From Zeus faber (taxonomy: Eukaryota > Chordata > Actinopteri > Zeiformes > Zeidae): a DNA stretch of 64,000 bases. Below are positions 41,310 through 52,989 of the stretch, one piece after another. Position 1 is the first letter of the stretch; every line of letters starts with the position of its first letter. The stretch covers positions 18,644,566 to 18,708,565 of the forward strand of contig OY482847.1 in the NCBI GenBank assembly GCA_960531495.1. The letters are read 5' to 3'. Under the pieces are notes generated by a model that searched no databases, was not told the DNA's origin, and saw only the letters and a program-made list of their open reading frames with translations. The translations under genes were made by a program, and so were the position numbers.

Positions 41310-44300
41310 TCAATATTTGGGACCAAACGGCATTGGTCCCAATTCTATCTTGACATCAGCCATGTGTCTGTCTGAATTCCTCCTGGATCTGCCCCACTTC
41401 CTCTCTCTCTGTGGCCTGGGTCTTGCCCTCTGTTGCTTGCGCTGTTGCTTTGCCTGCGGCTCTTTTGTGTGTGTGGGAGGACCTTCAAAAGGTCTGCTGT
41501 GGGATTTCAGCAAAAGGGACAATGGCCAGAATTAAGTATTGAAAGGTAAAATAATTCATCGAACATGGGACAACTTAGAATGCCGTTTTAACGACAGCAG
41601 ACTTACCTTGGCCCATTGCTTTTTGAGTATGTAGCCCCAAAAAAGTGCCTGTAGACATACTCATCAAGATCTTCAAAAACGTCATCATCCAGACCGTGAT
41701 ACTCGTGCATGTCCTCCAGATAATCCTCCACGCCACTGACAAAGTCTGTGAAGAGCATCTGATCATGGATAAATACGCCATTGTGGAAGAAGTTGTTGAT
41801 GAAATTTTCCACCTCTTTCCAGTGGTGGAAGTGATCCACCTCTTGTTGCAGGTAGCTTTGAAGAAGCTTGTGGAATTCATCCGCCCTTATAGGCTCCATT
41901 GCCTTGTTGAAGAGACTCATGGACTCCTGGTACGCACAGTCAAAAACACCGGAGCAATCGCCGGCAGAGTGTCCGTCGCCGTGTAGGTCTCCATCTTCCC
42001 GGACTTTATCTCCTGACTTTCGGGTGTTATGGTTGCAGTCAAAGGAGTTGTCTGCGGATTTATACGAGTGTCTCTGGTGAGGTTTGTGTGCCTTGTGCGC
42101 CCAGGGCTCCTTGGCATCCCTCTCACGAAATCTCTTTGAAGATCCCGTGGCTCTTTTCATGAAAGTCGATGCGGTGTCTTTGAAATGGCGGAATGTGGAT
42201 TTGACGGAATCCGAGAATTTTCTCAGATTCTCCTTCACAGATTCCTTGGCTTTCTTAATTTGCTCCTTGTGGTGGTGGACAAACTCCTTGGTGGAGTTCT
42301 TCACAGCGTCAAATGTCTCTTTCACCTTCCCTATCATTCCGTCTTTGGATTTTTTGACTTTAGGCTCAGTGTCGCCTTTGGCCTTCACTTCTTTGGTTTC
42401 CACGTACAGCCGTTCCCAGAGGTCAGAGCGCTGCTGCTCAAAGCTCAGCTTTCTCTCAAGCTCCGTCAAGCGATCCCATAGCTCCGCGGTCACGGAATCT
42501 GATTCCTCAGCCACAGGGCTCCCACCGCTCAGCTTATTCACCTCATCCCTCAGCTGATCTGCGGACCTCCTCTCCTCGTCGAGCTCCATCCTCAGTGTCT
42601 CGGCCTCCGCCATCAAGACCTCCCTCTGGCTTAAGAAGCCGTGGATCAGCTTTTTCTCCTCCTGCAGCTCGTCTTTCAGCTTTTGGTTTTCTGACATCAC
42701 AGACTCCGCTCCGGCGCCCCTATTCTCCAGGTCTCCAATTTCGGTGCGCAGGTTCCCTAGTTCTTGTCGTAGGGTCAACAGGTTTTCCTCTTCTCGTTCC
42801 AGGGAGCTCTTCAGGAGCAGGTTCTCATTTGTCAATCTCCAATGCTGTGACTCCATTTGATTCCACTGCCCTACCGCCTGTTTGAGATGCATTTGTAGTT
42901 CATCGTTCTGGGCCTTGTTTAAAAAAAAAAAGAGGGGGAAAGAGGAAGATTAATGTTTGATAAAGAAAATAAATATCAATGGGGTCAGACAGTTAAGTTA
43001 CAGGGAAATTTTTTTATGCATTTGAATCTTGGGAAAAAAAAAATGTAAACAGTGATTTAAAATGCCGCAATGACATTTATAGCAATGTTCTTCATATCAT
43101 TATTGCCAAAAAATAATCTTAAAATGTTCATTCTATTTTGAAGTCGATGGTTACCTGTATCTGGACCTGTTTTCTTTTGAGCTCCTGGTTGTCTTCACTT
43201 ATTTGTCCTATTATTCCGGTCAGATGCTCAATAATCCCACTCTGATTAAGGTCTTCACTCAGACCCTGAACTGCTTCCTAAATTGGTGAAAACAGTTGAA
43301 ATGAGCACAATCAAGAAACAAGAGAAAAAACATTGACTTATAAATACAATACAAATACAACTCAACAGTTTGAGGGTTAAGAGCAGATTATTAAAAGATA
43401 AATTCAGCTTATGTTTTCAGTCCAGGTGCTATTAAAACCTAGTCATGTGAGAACATACATACTTCATTACTGGAAGGTTGTTCTTTCAAATGCTGAGCAA
43501 TTTTCTGTCTCTCCAGAATCTGGATTGTGCCTGAAATACACAAAGGGATGGTTTTGACTTTTTATTTTATTTTTTTTACATTGATGTCTTGTATCATTAA
43601 AAACACAATATAAAGAAGTTTTTTTTTATTCCATCATTCAGTATATACGCAAGCAGGAATTTAAAAAGATGCATGTTCTGAGAAACCCCTTTTCCTCAAT
43701 CGTATACCAGCACAAGAACCACCAACACCCTTTATTATTTTTCTAATGTATGGTATAATACATCCAATCCTAGTCAATATTATCCAATCCTTTCTTAAAA
43801 CAGAAGCTTCATAACAATTACCATAAAAGTGCCCGAAGCCCATGCTGATGGCGATGACCAGAGCGAGCAGGATGCATTTGTTGAGGCTGCCTTGTCCTCG
43901 CAGCGGGAGCGCAGCCCTGAGCTGCTCCCCCTGAGGCTCCTCCTCCTGGGGAAGCTCTTCCACCACTTTCTCTTCCTCCTCCTCACTGTGGCCGGATTCC
44001 GCCGCCTCTTCTTCGGGGTCTGTTATAGTGCACGTAGTATTCTTTCTCAACCTTCGTCTTCGCACAACAGTATTTCCACTCACTGGTGCCTCATCCTCGC
44101 TGCTGCTGGAGTTAACTGCCAGTGGCTGCTGAATTGGAAAAACTAAAAAAAAAAATAAATAAATAAAATTGTAAATATAAAGATTTTGAATGATAAGAAT
44201 GATGCGTTTGTAAAGAAAAGGTAACGCTAATAAACCATTCAGATTTAGTAGTTAGTAACACATAAAAATCACAAAATCTTCATCTTAAAGGGACCAATTA

Positions 44301-47300
44301 TGCTTTTCCATATTTTCTGTCATATATATATAATTTTACAATGTGGGATGTTCATATTAGACATGACCAAAGTGCAAAATAATGCGGTAAACAAATGTAA
44401 AAGTAATCACTGTGAACAAAACGCTCCGGCTTCCGACCGCTCAGTTTTCAAAGGTTTTTTTTGCTCTCTGCACGAGCTGACGTCAGCTTGTCACCGATTT
44501 TTTTATATGGCCATGTGCTCCATCGGATCCTGCGAGAGTGTGTTTTTATTGTCGATGTATCCCCCCCCCCCCCCCCCCCCCACGTTTGCATGAAACAATA
44601 AATCCTGCGTGCGAGAGTCCGGGTGCAGTGTCCCACAAGCCTGGAGCACGGCAACCGTAGTCGGAACAAACTTTTAAATTACGTCTTGTAGATCTAATAT
44701 GCGTGAGGATTGAGCAGCTGGATTGTCCATTTCTCAGCTCAAATTTGTTCAGAAACAGATTTTAGTGTGCAGATGATGTGAAATCAGTGAAAGTTTACAT
44801 AGTAAATAAAACAGAGCCCGGAGTAAAGTTCAAAACTAGGGGCTGCTCATTCACAATTTACGCTACAAACACTGAAACAGCCCATTGGAAGTCCAGGTTT
44901 AGAGGCATCTCACAATGGCTTGAATACATAATCTGAGTGGTATTTTCAGAAAAACATGTTTCGGGGACCTCAGAGAACTATATTATCATGTGTAAAAAGG
45001 AGCATAATAGGTCCCCTTTAAGAATGCTTTTTAATTACAATTATTATATCAACGTTGTTGGCAAAATACATACTTTCAATTCATTAGTATGTTTCTCACG
45101 CTTTTGAATGGGTAGTGTATGAAGTCAGCCAATACAAGACAAGTTAAACAAATAAAGGGAAATCCGCCACACTCAAAATCGATCTGGGGAGGACAGCTCC
45201 AACTTTTATCTCTGCAGATGAAGTGGGTGAATCATTGATATGATGTTTGTGTATACAACTGCAATATAAACTATTAACTTATATTAAAACAAATAAGATT
45301 CCAGCAGAGCCCTGGGCACAGAAAACACCAGATTTAAATTGAAAAATTGCAATTATACACAGCCAATATCCAGTCCTAGTTAATTATTAGCATTAGCTTT
45401 CCAAATCAACATTTTTTTGTTAGAAAACTTCTGAATTATTTGAATTTCTTACACACAAAGAGTTTCTCTCATTTGCACGTTGAGGAGAAACTACAAACAA
45501 GTTTAACTCGCTCGGGGCTACAACATGCGTTTATAGAAGCAGAACGGGCATAAATTATTACAGAGTTTTCCATCTCACAGCAAGCTATCAGGGTTAGCTC
45601 TGCACTGCGCAAGATGTGCACACCGACATATCCACTCCGCTCTGGTTTTGGCCACCTGGGAAGGGGCGGTTTCCAGAGAGCTGTGTTTTCAGATGGTAGC
45701 CTAAATTCCATAGAGTCTGTGGGAGCCTCCAGTGATTCAACATCACACCTGCTTCAGGAAAGGAAAGACATCGAGTAGGGATGGAGTGATATCTTTTAAC
45801 AGTATTGGAAGCGTCAAATGGGACTCCGGTATCGGTCCAAGGCCGTGCTAAAATACAGCATTGGTAGCGGATGATATGATCCAATTACAAAAAATCTGAT
45901 ACCAGGTGCCATAAATATTGCAGGTCTAACCTGTGGGCCACAGCGGAAGCGACACGTCAGCAACACAAAGGCGGCGCGTCAGTTTGACAATTTGTCAATT
46001 TCTTTCGGCTCCGTCTTTATTCCGCGCTCGCGCAAACAGAATTCTCGAGACTTAAAACTTCAAATTGTGAAATTTCTTAACTTTCAATGGGTAAGTGAAT
46101 TAAGTGAATCTTTGCTTTCGTTTTCAACCATTTGCTATTAATTTTATATGCATTTGTAGTTCATTATTCAGTTATTAATGTAGTTGGATTAGTTTGTGAG
46201 TTTAGCCTTTGTTTATATTACACAAATCAGCATCTGGCTGGAATACGACGCGTTTTATCGCCGGAATGAGTAATAATCTTTAAAAGCATTGCGACTTTCA
46301 ACAGGAGGAAGGAGGTGCAGGTTCTCTTCCGTGGCTCAGAGGGAGAAGGCAGGGACGGCAGCGGTGGGTTGATCCCATTAACCAGAGGAGATGCAAGAGA
46401 TTTCCACAATCTAAATGTGTATTTATTGAGCTGTTTCTGAAATAAAGGGTTTCTTAAGTCAGTTGACGGACTCCAAGCAGCAAGGAGACCGTCTGGCTTC
46501 TGTGTTGCTGACAGGTATGGTATACCAGACCAACGAAGTTCATGAAAATAATTCTACTTAGTATGAAGTAAATCTAAAGTCTATTTCCGGGAGTGGTATT
46601 TGGTTTCCTGCCGGAAGGATAATATTTTCTTTACATAAGTGAGGTTTCTTTTGTTGTGGGGGAGAATGTATTAGTTTGTCAGTAATCCACGTTAGGATCC
46701 CACATCAGTGATTTTATAAATGTGGTTAGTGCATACCAGCCTTGGTAATTAAACATTTTGACTAAATACATCTTTTGAATGGACCTCTATGGGAAATCGA
46801 ATTCACATTCAATCTTAAATCACTTTGCGCTCCGAAAAATAGGGCCGAGTCCTAAAAAAAAATAGCGAGGCGTTTCGGAGCCTCGCGGCACGCCGCTGAC
46901 GCTTCTGCTTGGCGTGAAAATTCCACATTGATTAAAATGGCAGCATATCTCAAGCGTTGCCGTGCTGCTTTGGCGACGCTGATGTGTCGCTTCTGGTGTG
47001 GCCCCGGAGTGACTCTACACTGTTGAGTAAAAGCAATGAACCGAATCAATACATTCAGAGTCAAAAAAGAGAGTAAAAAAAAATAAAAAAATAAGTTGTA
47101 TTGATCCATCTCTAACATCAATACTTTGATACTGTGTTGTTCCTCATCATGTTCTGTCTCTGTGCTACCATAAGTCTTTGCATGGACACTACCATGATGT
47201 GTCAAAAGTTAAGTCAGGTTGTGCCATGATCTCATATAAGCTTTAGCAGCGCAGCCCTACCAGTCTCCACCGCAGAGAAGGTGTACTGGCTGCTGGAGGA

Positions 47301-48147
47301 GGTTCCCAGATAGAGCTCCTCGTTGCTGGCAGGCTCTTCTTCCACCGCTGCACGCTCTTCCTCCTTCACGTCTCCAAAGGTCACAATGTCTGAAGAGGAG
47401 AGATCACTGGAGGAGCACAGTGTGGCGTGCTCTTTTGCCGCTGTGCCACCCACATCCTGTGCAGATTGTTGTAATGGTAGGTTAGGGAGAAAGCAGGCGG
47501 TTCCAGCAGAATTGAGTACACCGGTCCGCAGAGATCTTTTTCTTACTCCGGATCCACACAGTGGTTCTTCAAAGGTTTCTTCCATCAGAGTGTTATCAAG
47601 TGAATCACCCCTCTCCTTGACACGTCCTGCTAAAACCAAAAAGTTATACATTACAATTTGTTGTGAAATCCGACCATTTAGATGTTAAGTGTAACTACCA
47701 TCATGGTCATCATTTATAATCATGTATTTCCGAGACCCGTTCTTGAACTACATGCCCACAAAAAAATATATACATTATATATTGTATGGAAAAGAACAAC
47801 ATAGCTCACTATAGTGCTGATGACCAAAGAGTGATTTTATTTGACCAAGAAAGCCTTTGGTGCTCTTCTTACCACTGGAAACAGAGATGTCTGGGTCCTG
47901 AAGCTCTGGCTCAACTATTGGAGCAATATTTTCAAGCCCATCACCACATTCCAGTGTTTTCTCCGGCCCAAGGGTCTCAATATCTGAACCCTGTTAAGAA
48001 AGCAACCATTGACATTTACAAATATTGGACATAAGCACAAAAATAAAGAGGCACAGCTGTTAACTTGCAAACAAGCATCATTTTTACCTCGTTACTTATT
48101 ATAGTCCATCCACAAGATGACTCTGCGTCACTGGATGTTTCCGACAT
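41310..48147 (-). CDS. ccpg1: CCPG1, cell cycle progression 1 / ER-phagy receptor, complete, 8 coding exons
   Basis: Exons in transcript order: 48088-48147, 47873-47990, 47261-47629, 43822-44142, 43463-43530, 43155-43277, 41607-42913, 41310-41496 (TGA 41310-41312). They total 2553 nt, 850 aa. The ER-phagy motifs are kept: the LIR (W14-T-I-I17, in SSCGWTIIS) and two FIP200-binding motifs (SDIETL at 22-27 and SDIVTF at about 139-144). One membrane segment ([19 protein letters not shown], about 271-289) follows, then a lumenal coiled coil (about 290-550) and conserved blocks [31 protein letters not shown] and [16 protein letters not shown]. The last exon adds a basic, Gln/Arg-rich tail of about 61 residues, longer than the mammalian end. 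Introns hold two transposons. Confidence 0.95.
44285..45021. mobile_element. Non-autonomous DNA transposon with terminal inverted repeats, 737 bp
   Basis: TTAAAGGGACCAATTATGCT at the left end mirrors the right end, which read inversely is TTAAAGGGGACCTATTATGC. There is no transposase. It shares its right half with 22296-23286. A poly-C run (about 44562-44581) lies inside. It sits in the large ccpg1 intron between coding exons 3 and 4. Confidence 0.8.
45776..47114. mobile_element. hAT-like non-autonomous element, 1339 bp, with 8-bp target duplication
   Basis: The left end TAGGGATGGAGTGATATC and the right end (inverted: TAGAGATGGATCAATAC) are imperfect terminal inverted repeats with hAT-type TA(G)GG starts. 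The flanks ACATCGAG (45768-45775) and ACATCAAT (47115-47122) agree at 6 of 8 bases, fitting the 8-bp duplication of hAT transposons. Inside are ATCGG-type words but no transposase frame. Located in the same large ccpg1 intron. Confidence 0.7.
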
Positions 48148-48842
48148 TGTTATTTACCTGGAAACAACACAGGGATGTACAGAGTTCAACTGCAGTCCGA
48201 GTGGGGTCAAGGCACAGTCAGAATGAATAGCGAACATCTTTGTTGTGGGAATGGGGAAATATACGCAGCACTGCCTCATTTAGCCACATACTCACATGTG
48301 CTTCAAGTACCCAAGACGGCAGCTGACTTTAGGTGCTTTTAATGGCAGCGGCGTAAAACTGTGGAACAGCACAAAAGTCCACAGATTAATGCTCAAGTCT
48401 CAATGCAAATAGCTGGTTAATAAACTGTCGCGTGCATAAACAAATAAACTTACAGGTTGTGGTTCCTCAAGGGCAATAACGAGGCAGATGAAACAAGATA
48501 GCGCAACCTTGACTTGCCCAAGTGCCGTCCGACCGGCTGGTCTGGGGCGTTACAGCGCTGCAATGACACAGCGGCGGTCGGGGCCGCCGAGCGCTGTGAT
48601 GTCACAACGCCGCCCTGGGAGGAACAGAACTTAAGTACAGGCGACGTAAACAGGGACTAACGCTACATTTTGTGGCACAGCCTCCAACCCGCCTCGCTAT
48701 TGCCCTTGAGGAAGCAGAATCCTTTCACAGCGCTACCATTACAAACACCTAAGGTCAGCTCCTGTTAGGGGTGGCCTTAAGGAGAGGGTGCTCGCTGCAT
48801 AGCTACGTATGCCTACGTGTGGCAAGAAATCCTCTGTCTTAA
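48148..48842 (-). promoter_or_regulatory. ccpg1 upstream region, candidate promoter at 48.48-48.65 kb
   Basis: A CpG-dense patch at about 48520-48630 contains GCGGCGGTCGGGGCCGCCGA, a CRE-like TGATGTCAC (48597-48605) and a partly mirrored CAATGACACAGCG. It is 330-480 bp upstream of the ccpg1 start codon on the correct side. The assignment as core promoter is inference. Confidence 0.4.
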
Positions 48843-49235
48843 TCCATGATTATGGGTACGGCTCACACCAAGAAGGTTCTGGGTTTGATTCCCGCCTTGG
48901 GCGCTATTGGCGCCGTGCTCTGGCGGGTTATCTCCCAATTGGGGTCCTTTCTGTGTGGAGTTTGCGTGTTCTCCCCGTGCTCACATGGGGTTTCCTCCGT
49001 GTAACCCCAGTAAGGACCCCCACCAAAAACATGCACAACGCCGTCTGACCAGGGATGGACATTTGTAACCAGGTCCCCGGGCGCGTCGCTGCCCCGCTGC
49101 TCCTGGCTGCCCACCAGCCAAGGAAGGACAAGCCAGGGTGGGTCAAATGCAGAGGACTCACCATCCACGCATGAGTGTGCGTGTGTTGGCCGCTGTCAAC
49201 GCATGCGTTTTGGTGAAAATTAAAGGGTCTTCCTC
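48843..49235 (+). mobile_element. tRNA-derived SINE, near full length
   Basis: The head contains a B-box-like GGGTTTGATTCCCGCC. Next comes a central core typical of fish V-type SINEs (TTTCTGTGTGGAGTTTGCGT, GTTCTCCCCGTGCTCACATG), then GGACCCCCACCAAAAACATG and the tail AAAATTAAAGGGTCTTCCTC. Its 3' half is repeated at 15690-15958. Confidence 0.75.
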
Positions 49236-49379
49236 ATGAAGTGGCGGTTAGCACGATGTTTTCGGTAAGTATCAGGTCGAGATACAATTGCTTCGGAAGG
49301 AGATACTTACATTATTCCTTTCGGTCATGGATAAAGTGAGTTGGACTAGTCTAGAACAGGCACCTTTCTCTGCGATAAG

Positions 49380-50660
49380 ACGCCGCGCGATGCAGGCCAC
49401 AGTTGATAAGAAACTATCGCAGCAAACAGCGCCGCCTGGCGGAGAGAACGAAGCGTCAAGGAAACCGAAACAACAGCGGGCGGACGACACGACGCGGCCC
49501 GCGACGGAACGACGTCAACTTTCCTTCGATTGACGACAACTACAACAACGACATGGAAGCTGGCACGGGGACGGTTTTCTGTCAAACAGCTCAAAACAGC
49601 TCACGTCAATGCAACGGTGACCGCTGGCCGTCCACGGCGCGAACCCTGGCGACGGCTTATAAGGGGGGGGGGGGGGAGTGAAAGTGAAATTGCCGTGGAT
49701 TCATTTACCAGTGACGCGGCGTTGAGGCGACTCCTCGCACCAACTCCCGGACCGATCGCAGCCTGCGCCCCCAGCCAAGTCGTCCGGACCAGCGACACAA
49801 CATCGCGAAGCCGACCGGCCTCGCGCCATCGACGGTAAATGTAGTCCCGCACGGAGGAACGTTCGATACGACCGCGCCCGCGTCCCCCCGCAGACGGAAC
49901 TACGTATCCCACAACTCCCCGGGGCGGGCGGGTCAGGTGACGGGCCAGGTGGGGGCCAGCAGCCATGTGGTACAGAGTGTTTGTCATCAAAAGCATAAAC
50001 AAGATGGTGTGACGAAGCGGGGAGAGCGTGGGGGGGGGGGGGGGGCTCCGATTCGGACCGCGCGGACCGACGATGTTATGGCGTCACTTTTCTTGATTTC
50101 GATTTGCGTCGCGCCCAAGACAAAGTCACGATTATTTTTGAAGTGACCATAGACATAAAAGGCGAAACACGTTTTGAACAGCTATGTTTCTGGTCCCGTC
50201 TAAAAAAAGGGGAAACGATCTAAAATAACTTATATTGGCTGGTATCGGCTGTAACTTTTATTGACTGGTTATTAATCATTTTTTAGGAGACAGTCAGGAA
50301 GTTCTTGAGCAGTCACACACTCAAGCAGAGGCGCGGCAAAGAAATCCAGTGTGACGACACGCGTAAACGTAAATATCCGCGTACTTCACGCGTGCGTACT
50401 TCCACGTTTCCCCGCGCAATGCCTCGTCTTATATTGACCGACTTCTTTTAAACCCCAAGGCTCCGTTTACCTGGCGGCCGATGAGCACGGTCGTTCTCCT
50501 CGGTCCTCGCCGTTGGCTGCCCGTGCGAGCCGACTCTACGCGCTGTTTTGAAGCGCGTGTCGAATGTTACGCGATGGTGACGCCAAGCGCTTCGGATGAC
50601 GTCACAGCGCTGTCCTGGCGAAGGCGCAGCTCCTCGATAATTACACGGTTCGGAGGGATT
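49380..50660. promoter_or_regulatory. CpG-rich segment upstream of ccpg1
   Basis: High CpG density with several CRE-like words (GAACGACGTCAAC near 49508, TGACGTCA at 50597-50604) and two poly-G runs (near 49664-49677 and 50031-50046). It could be a distal ccpg1 promoter or 5' exon, or an unannotated gene's start on the plus strand. Open frames in it are composition-driven and show no domain. Confidence 0.4.
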
Positions 50661-50671
50661 GGCAGAAGAAT

Positions 50672-50673
50672 TA

Positions 50674-50711
<38 letters not shown>

Positions 50712-50730
50712 TATTATTATTTTATTATTA

Positions 50731-50772
<42 letters not shown>
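50672..50772. repeat. (ATT)n microsatellite
   Basis: About 100 bp of ATT/TTA triplets with a few interruptions. The poly-Leu frame is an artefact. Confidence 0.95.
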
Positions 50773-50775
<3 letters not shown>

Positions 50776-50989
50776 AACAGGAAACAAGAGCGATATTAAC
50801 AGAACAATATATATTGTATATACAATATTGTATAACAACAAACAAAGAATTGAAAACGATGTAACCTGTATAGTATTTATCAGTTATAAATAAATATTTG
50901 TATAGACATACGTCTATACATCAGTGTGTCTAGGCCTTTTTTAAATGTCATGTTTTAAGTAAAGCACTTTGAATTACCCTTGTGGATGA

Positions 50990-52340
50990 AGTGAATGAAA
51001 CCCTGAACACAGGATCCCCCCCAGGGCTGTGTCCTCAGCCCCCTACTGTACTCCCTGTAAACACAGAGGACTGTGTGGCCAGGTCCAGCTCCAACACCAT
51101 CAATGACGATCTGATCCCCTACAACCACGAGTAGGCTTACCGCAAGGAGGTGGCTGACCTGTCACTCTGGTGCCAGCACAACAGCCTCCACCTGAACGTC
51201 AGCAAAGCTAAGGAGCTGATTGAGGACTTTAGGCGTGGATTACAACCGAGGATGAACGCGCTATTGGTGATTAATGGGACTTCCGTCGACAGGCACCATC
51301 CCTGCAGAGGGGTGGTGGAACTACCCTCCCCTGCCTGCAGGACTTATACACCAGGTGTAGTAGCAGAGCCCGTAGGATCATGAAGGATCCTCATCACCTC
51401 AACAACGGACTGTTCCAGCTGCTACGGTCAGGCAAGCGCCTCCGCAGTCGCACAGCGAGAACAGAGAGACTGAGACAGAGTTTCTTCCCGCAAGCCATAA
51501 GGACTGTCAATGCTGACCTCACCAGGGCCACACACATAGGCTCCACTACTTTACTGTACTGTATGTAGCATACTGTACCGCATACTGTGTCACTGTTCTC
51601 GGTTGTTCGTGTTACGGTATTGCTGCGCCGTACTGTTGTATACTGTGCTGTATATTTCACAAACACTATCTCACTTTATTCACATGCCACTGTAATGCAC
51701 ATATCTGCATATACATAAATAGGCTATCCCATATACATAAGCCTATTCCTTTTATCTATTTCGTACCCCCACCCTGCATTACCCTTGAGTTCTTATTTTA
51801 TTTTATTTTATTCTATATATTTTATTTTAGTCTATCGTATTCGACTTACTGCATTACGTTTTAGGAATCAGTTAGTCAAGTACAAATTCTTAGGTGGCTA
51901 CTGTGTTCAGTCTAGAACATATTGTGTGTTATCACCGGGTGCGATGCATTGACATTTCACTGCATATATGTATGAAAGTATGTATATGTATGTGACAAAT
52001 AAACCTCTTGAATCTTGAATCTCACTTTATTCACATGCCACTTTACTGCACATATCTGTATATACATAATAGTCTATCCCTTTTATTTCTATTTTGTACT
52101 CCTACTTTGTATATAACCCTTTTTTAAACTCTTATTTTATTCTATTTACTAATTGAATTGCATTTTAGGAACCAGTTAGTTTAGTTAGGTAGTTAGTCAA
52201 TTAGTTAGCTATTGTGCCAGTTAGTACTTACTGTGCATGATATCTGGGCGCGTTGCAATGTCATTTCACGACATATATGTATGCTTGTATGTATATGTAT
52301 GTGACAAATAAACATCTTGAATCTTGAATCTTGAATGTGC
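50990..52340 (+). mobile_element. CR1/L2-type LINE, 5'-truncated, RT remnant plus duplicated 3' end
   Basis: The start encodes a damaged reverse-transcriptase segment (PQGCVLSPLLYSL, then EVADLSLWCQHNSLHLNVSK and KELIEDFRRG) with frameshifts and a stop, so it is inactive. The untranslated end finishes in ATTTCACTGCATATATGTAT...GTGACAAATAAACCTCTTGA plus CTTGAAT repeats. That end occurs twice in direct order (51665-52018 and 52019-52335). The same tail occurs alone at 9910, 14661, 19764 and 27470. Confidence 0.85.
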
Positions 52341-52989
52341 GACACAAATAAACCTGCATTTGTTTGTATGTAACAGATAAAGAATATATAGATATAAGGT
52401 AGATAGTAGCAGAAGAGTAGACAAGAGGGATCCATTGGACTCACAAGGTGAGCCACTCACAAGGCGCTCCTTCCGCACCCTTTCTAAATACTTTTTCTGA
52501 ATGAAAACTTGTAAATAAATGAGGTTGTAAAACCCCTTTAGTCCTGTTGCACAAGCACACACATTCCTCAAACCCTCCTATTATGTCATTTTGTCTTTGC
52601 CCCATTTCACATTTATTCCCCAAAAACTGATGAATCGAATCATCGTCTTTATTGATTTATTGAAGCATATCGACATAGATTACAACATATGCATGTACTG
52701 CACTACTTCAATGAGTAAACAGAGATATCAGACAAGGCCTTTTGAAAGGAGCCTTGAGATCCATCTGCAGGCTTCAAACTGGCTGCTGTAACTCCTGCAC
52801 ACCACCAGGTGTCGCCGTGATCTACTTTTTCAATGCCCAAATGTGTGCATCTGTTCCCAGTGTACAAAAGAGGTATTACAACCAACAGTAAACAATGGCT
52901 TTTACATGTAGTCAGCCCAAGCAGTACTGGAGCAGCAGTCAATAGTTTAACCAGCAATACACTTAATTAACCATCAATTGTAATTTACA

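Noticed and set aside
41645-42557. Antisense open frames across the large ccpg1 exon (for example 42084-42557 plus)
   Set aside because: They overlap a 1.3-kb exon with strong family match on the other strand and show no domain.
48843-48910. A functional tRNA gene at the B-box-like GGGTTTGATTCCCGCC
   Set aside because: No cloverleaf can be folded. It is the head of a tRNA-derived SINE.
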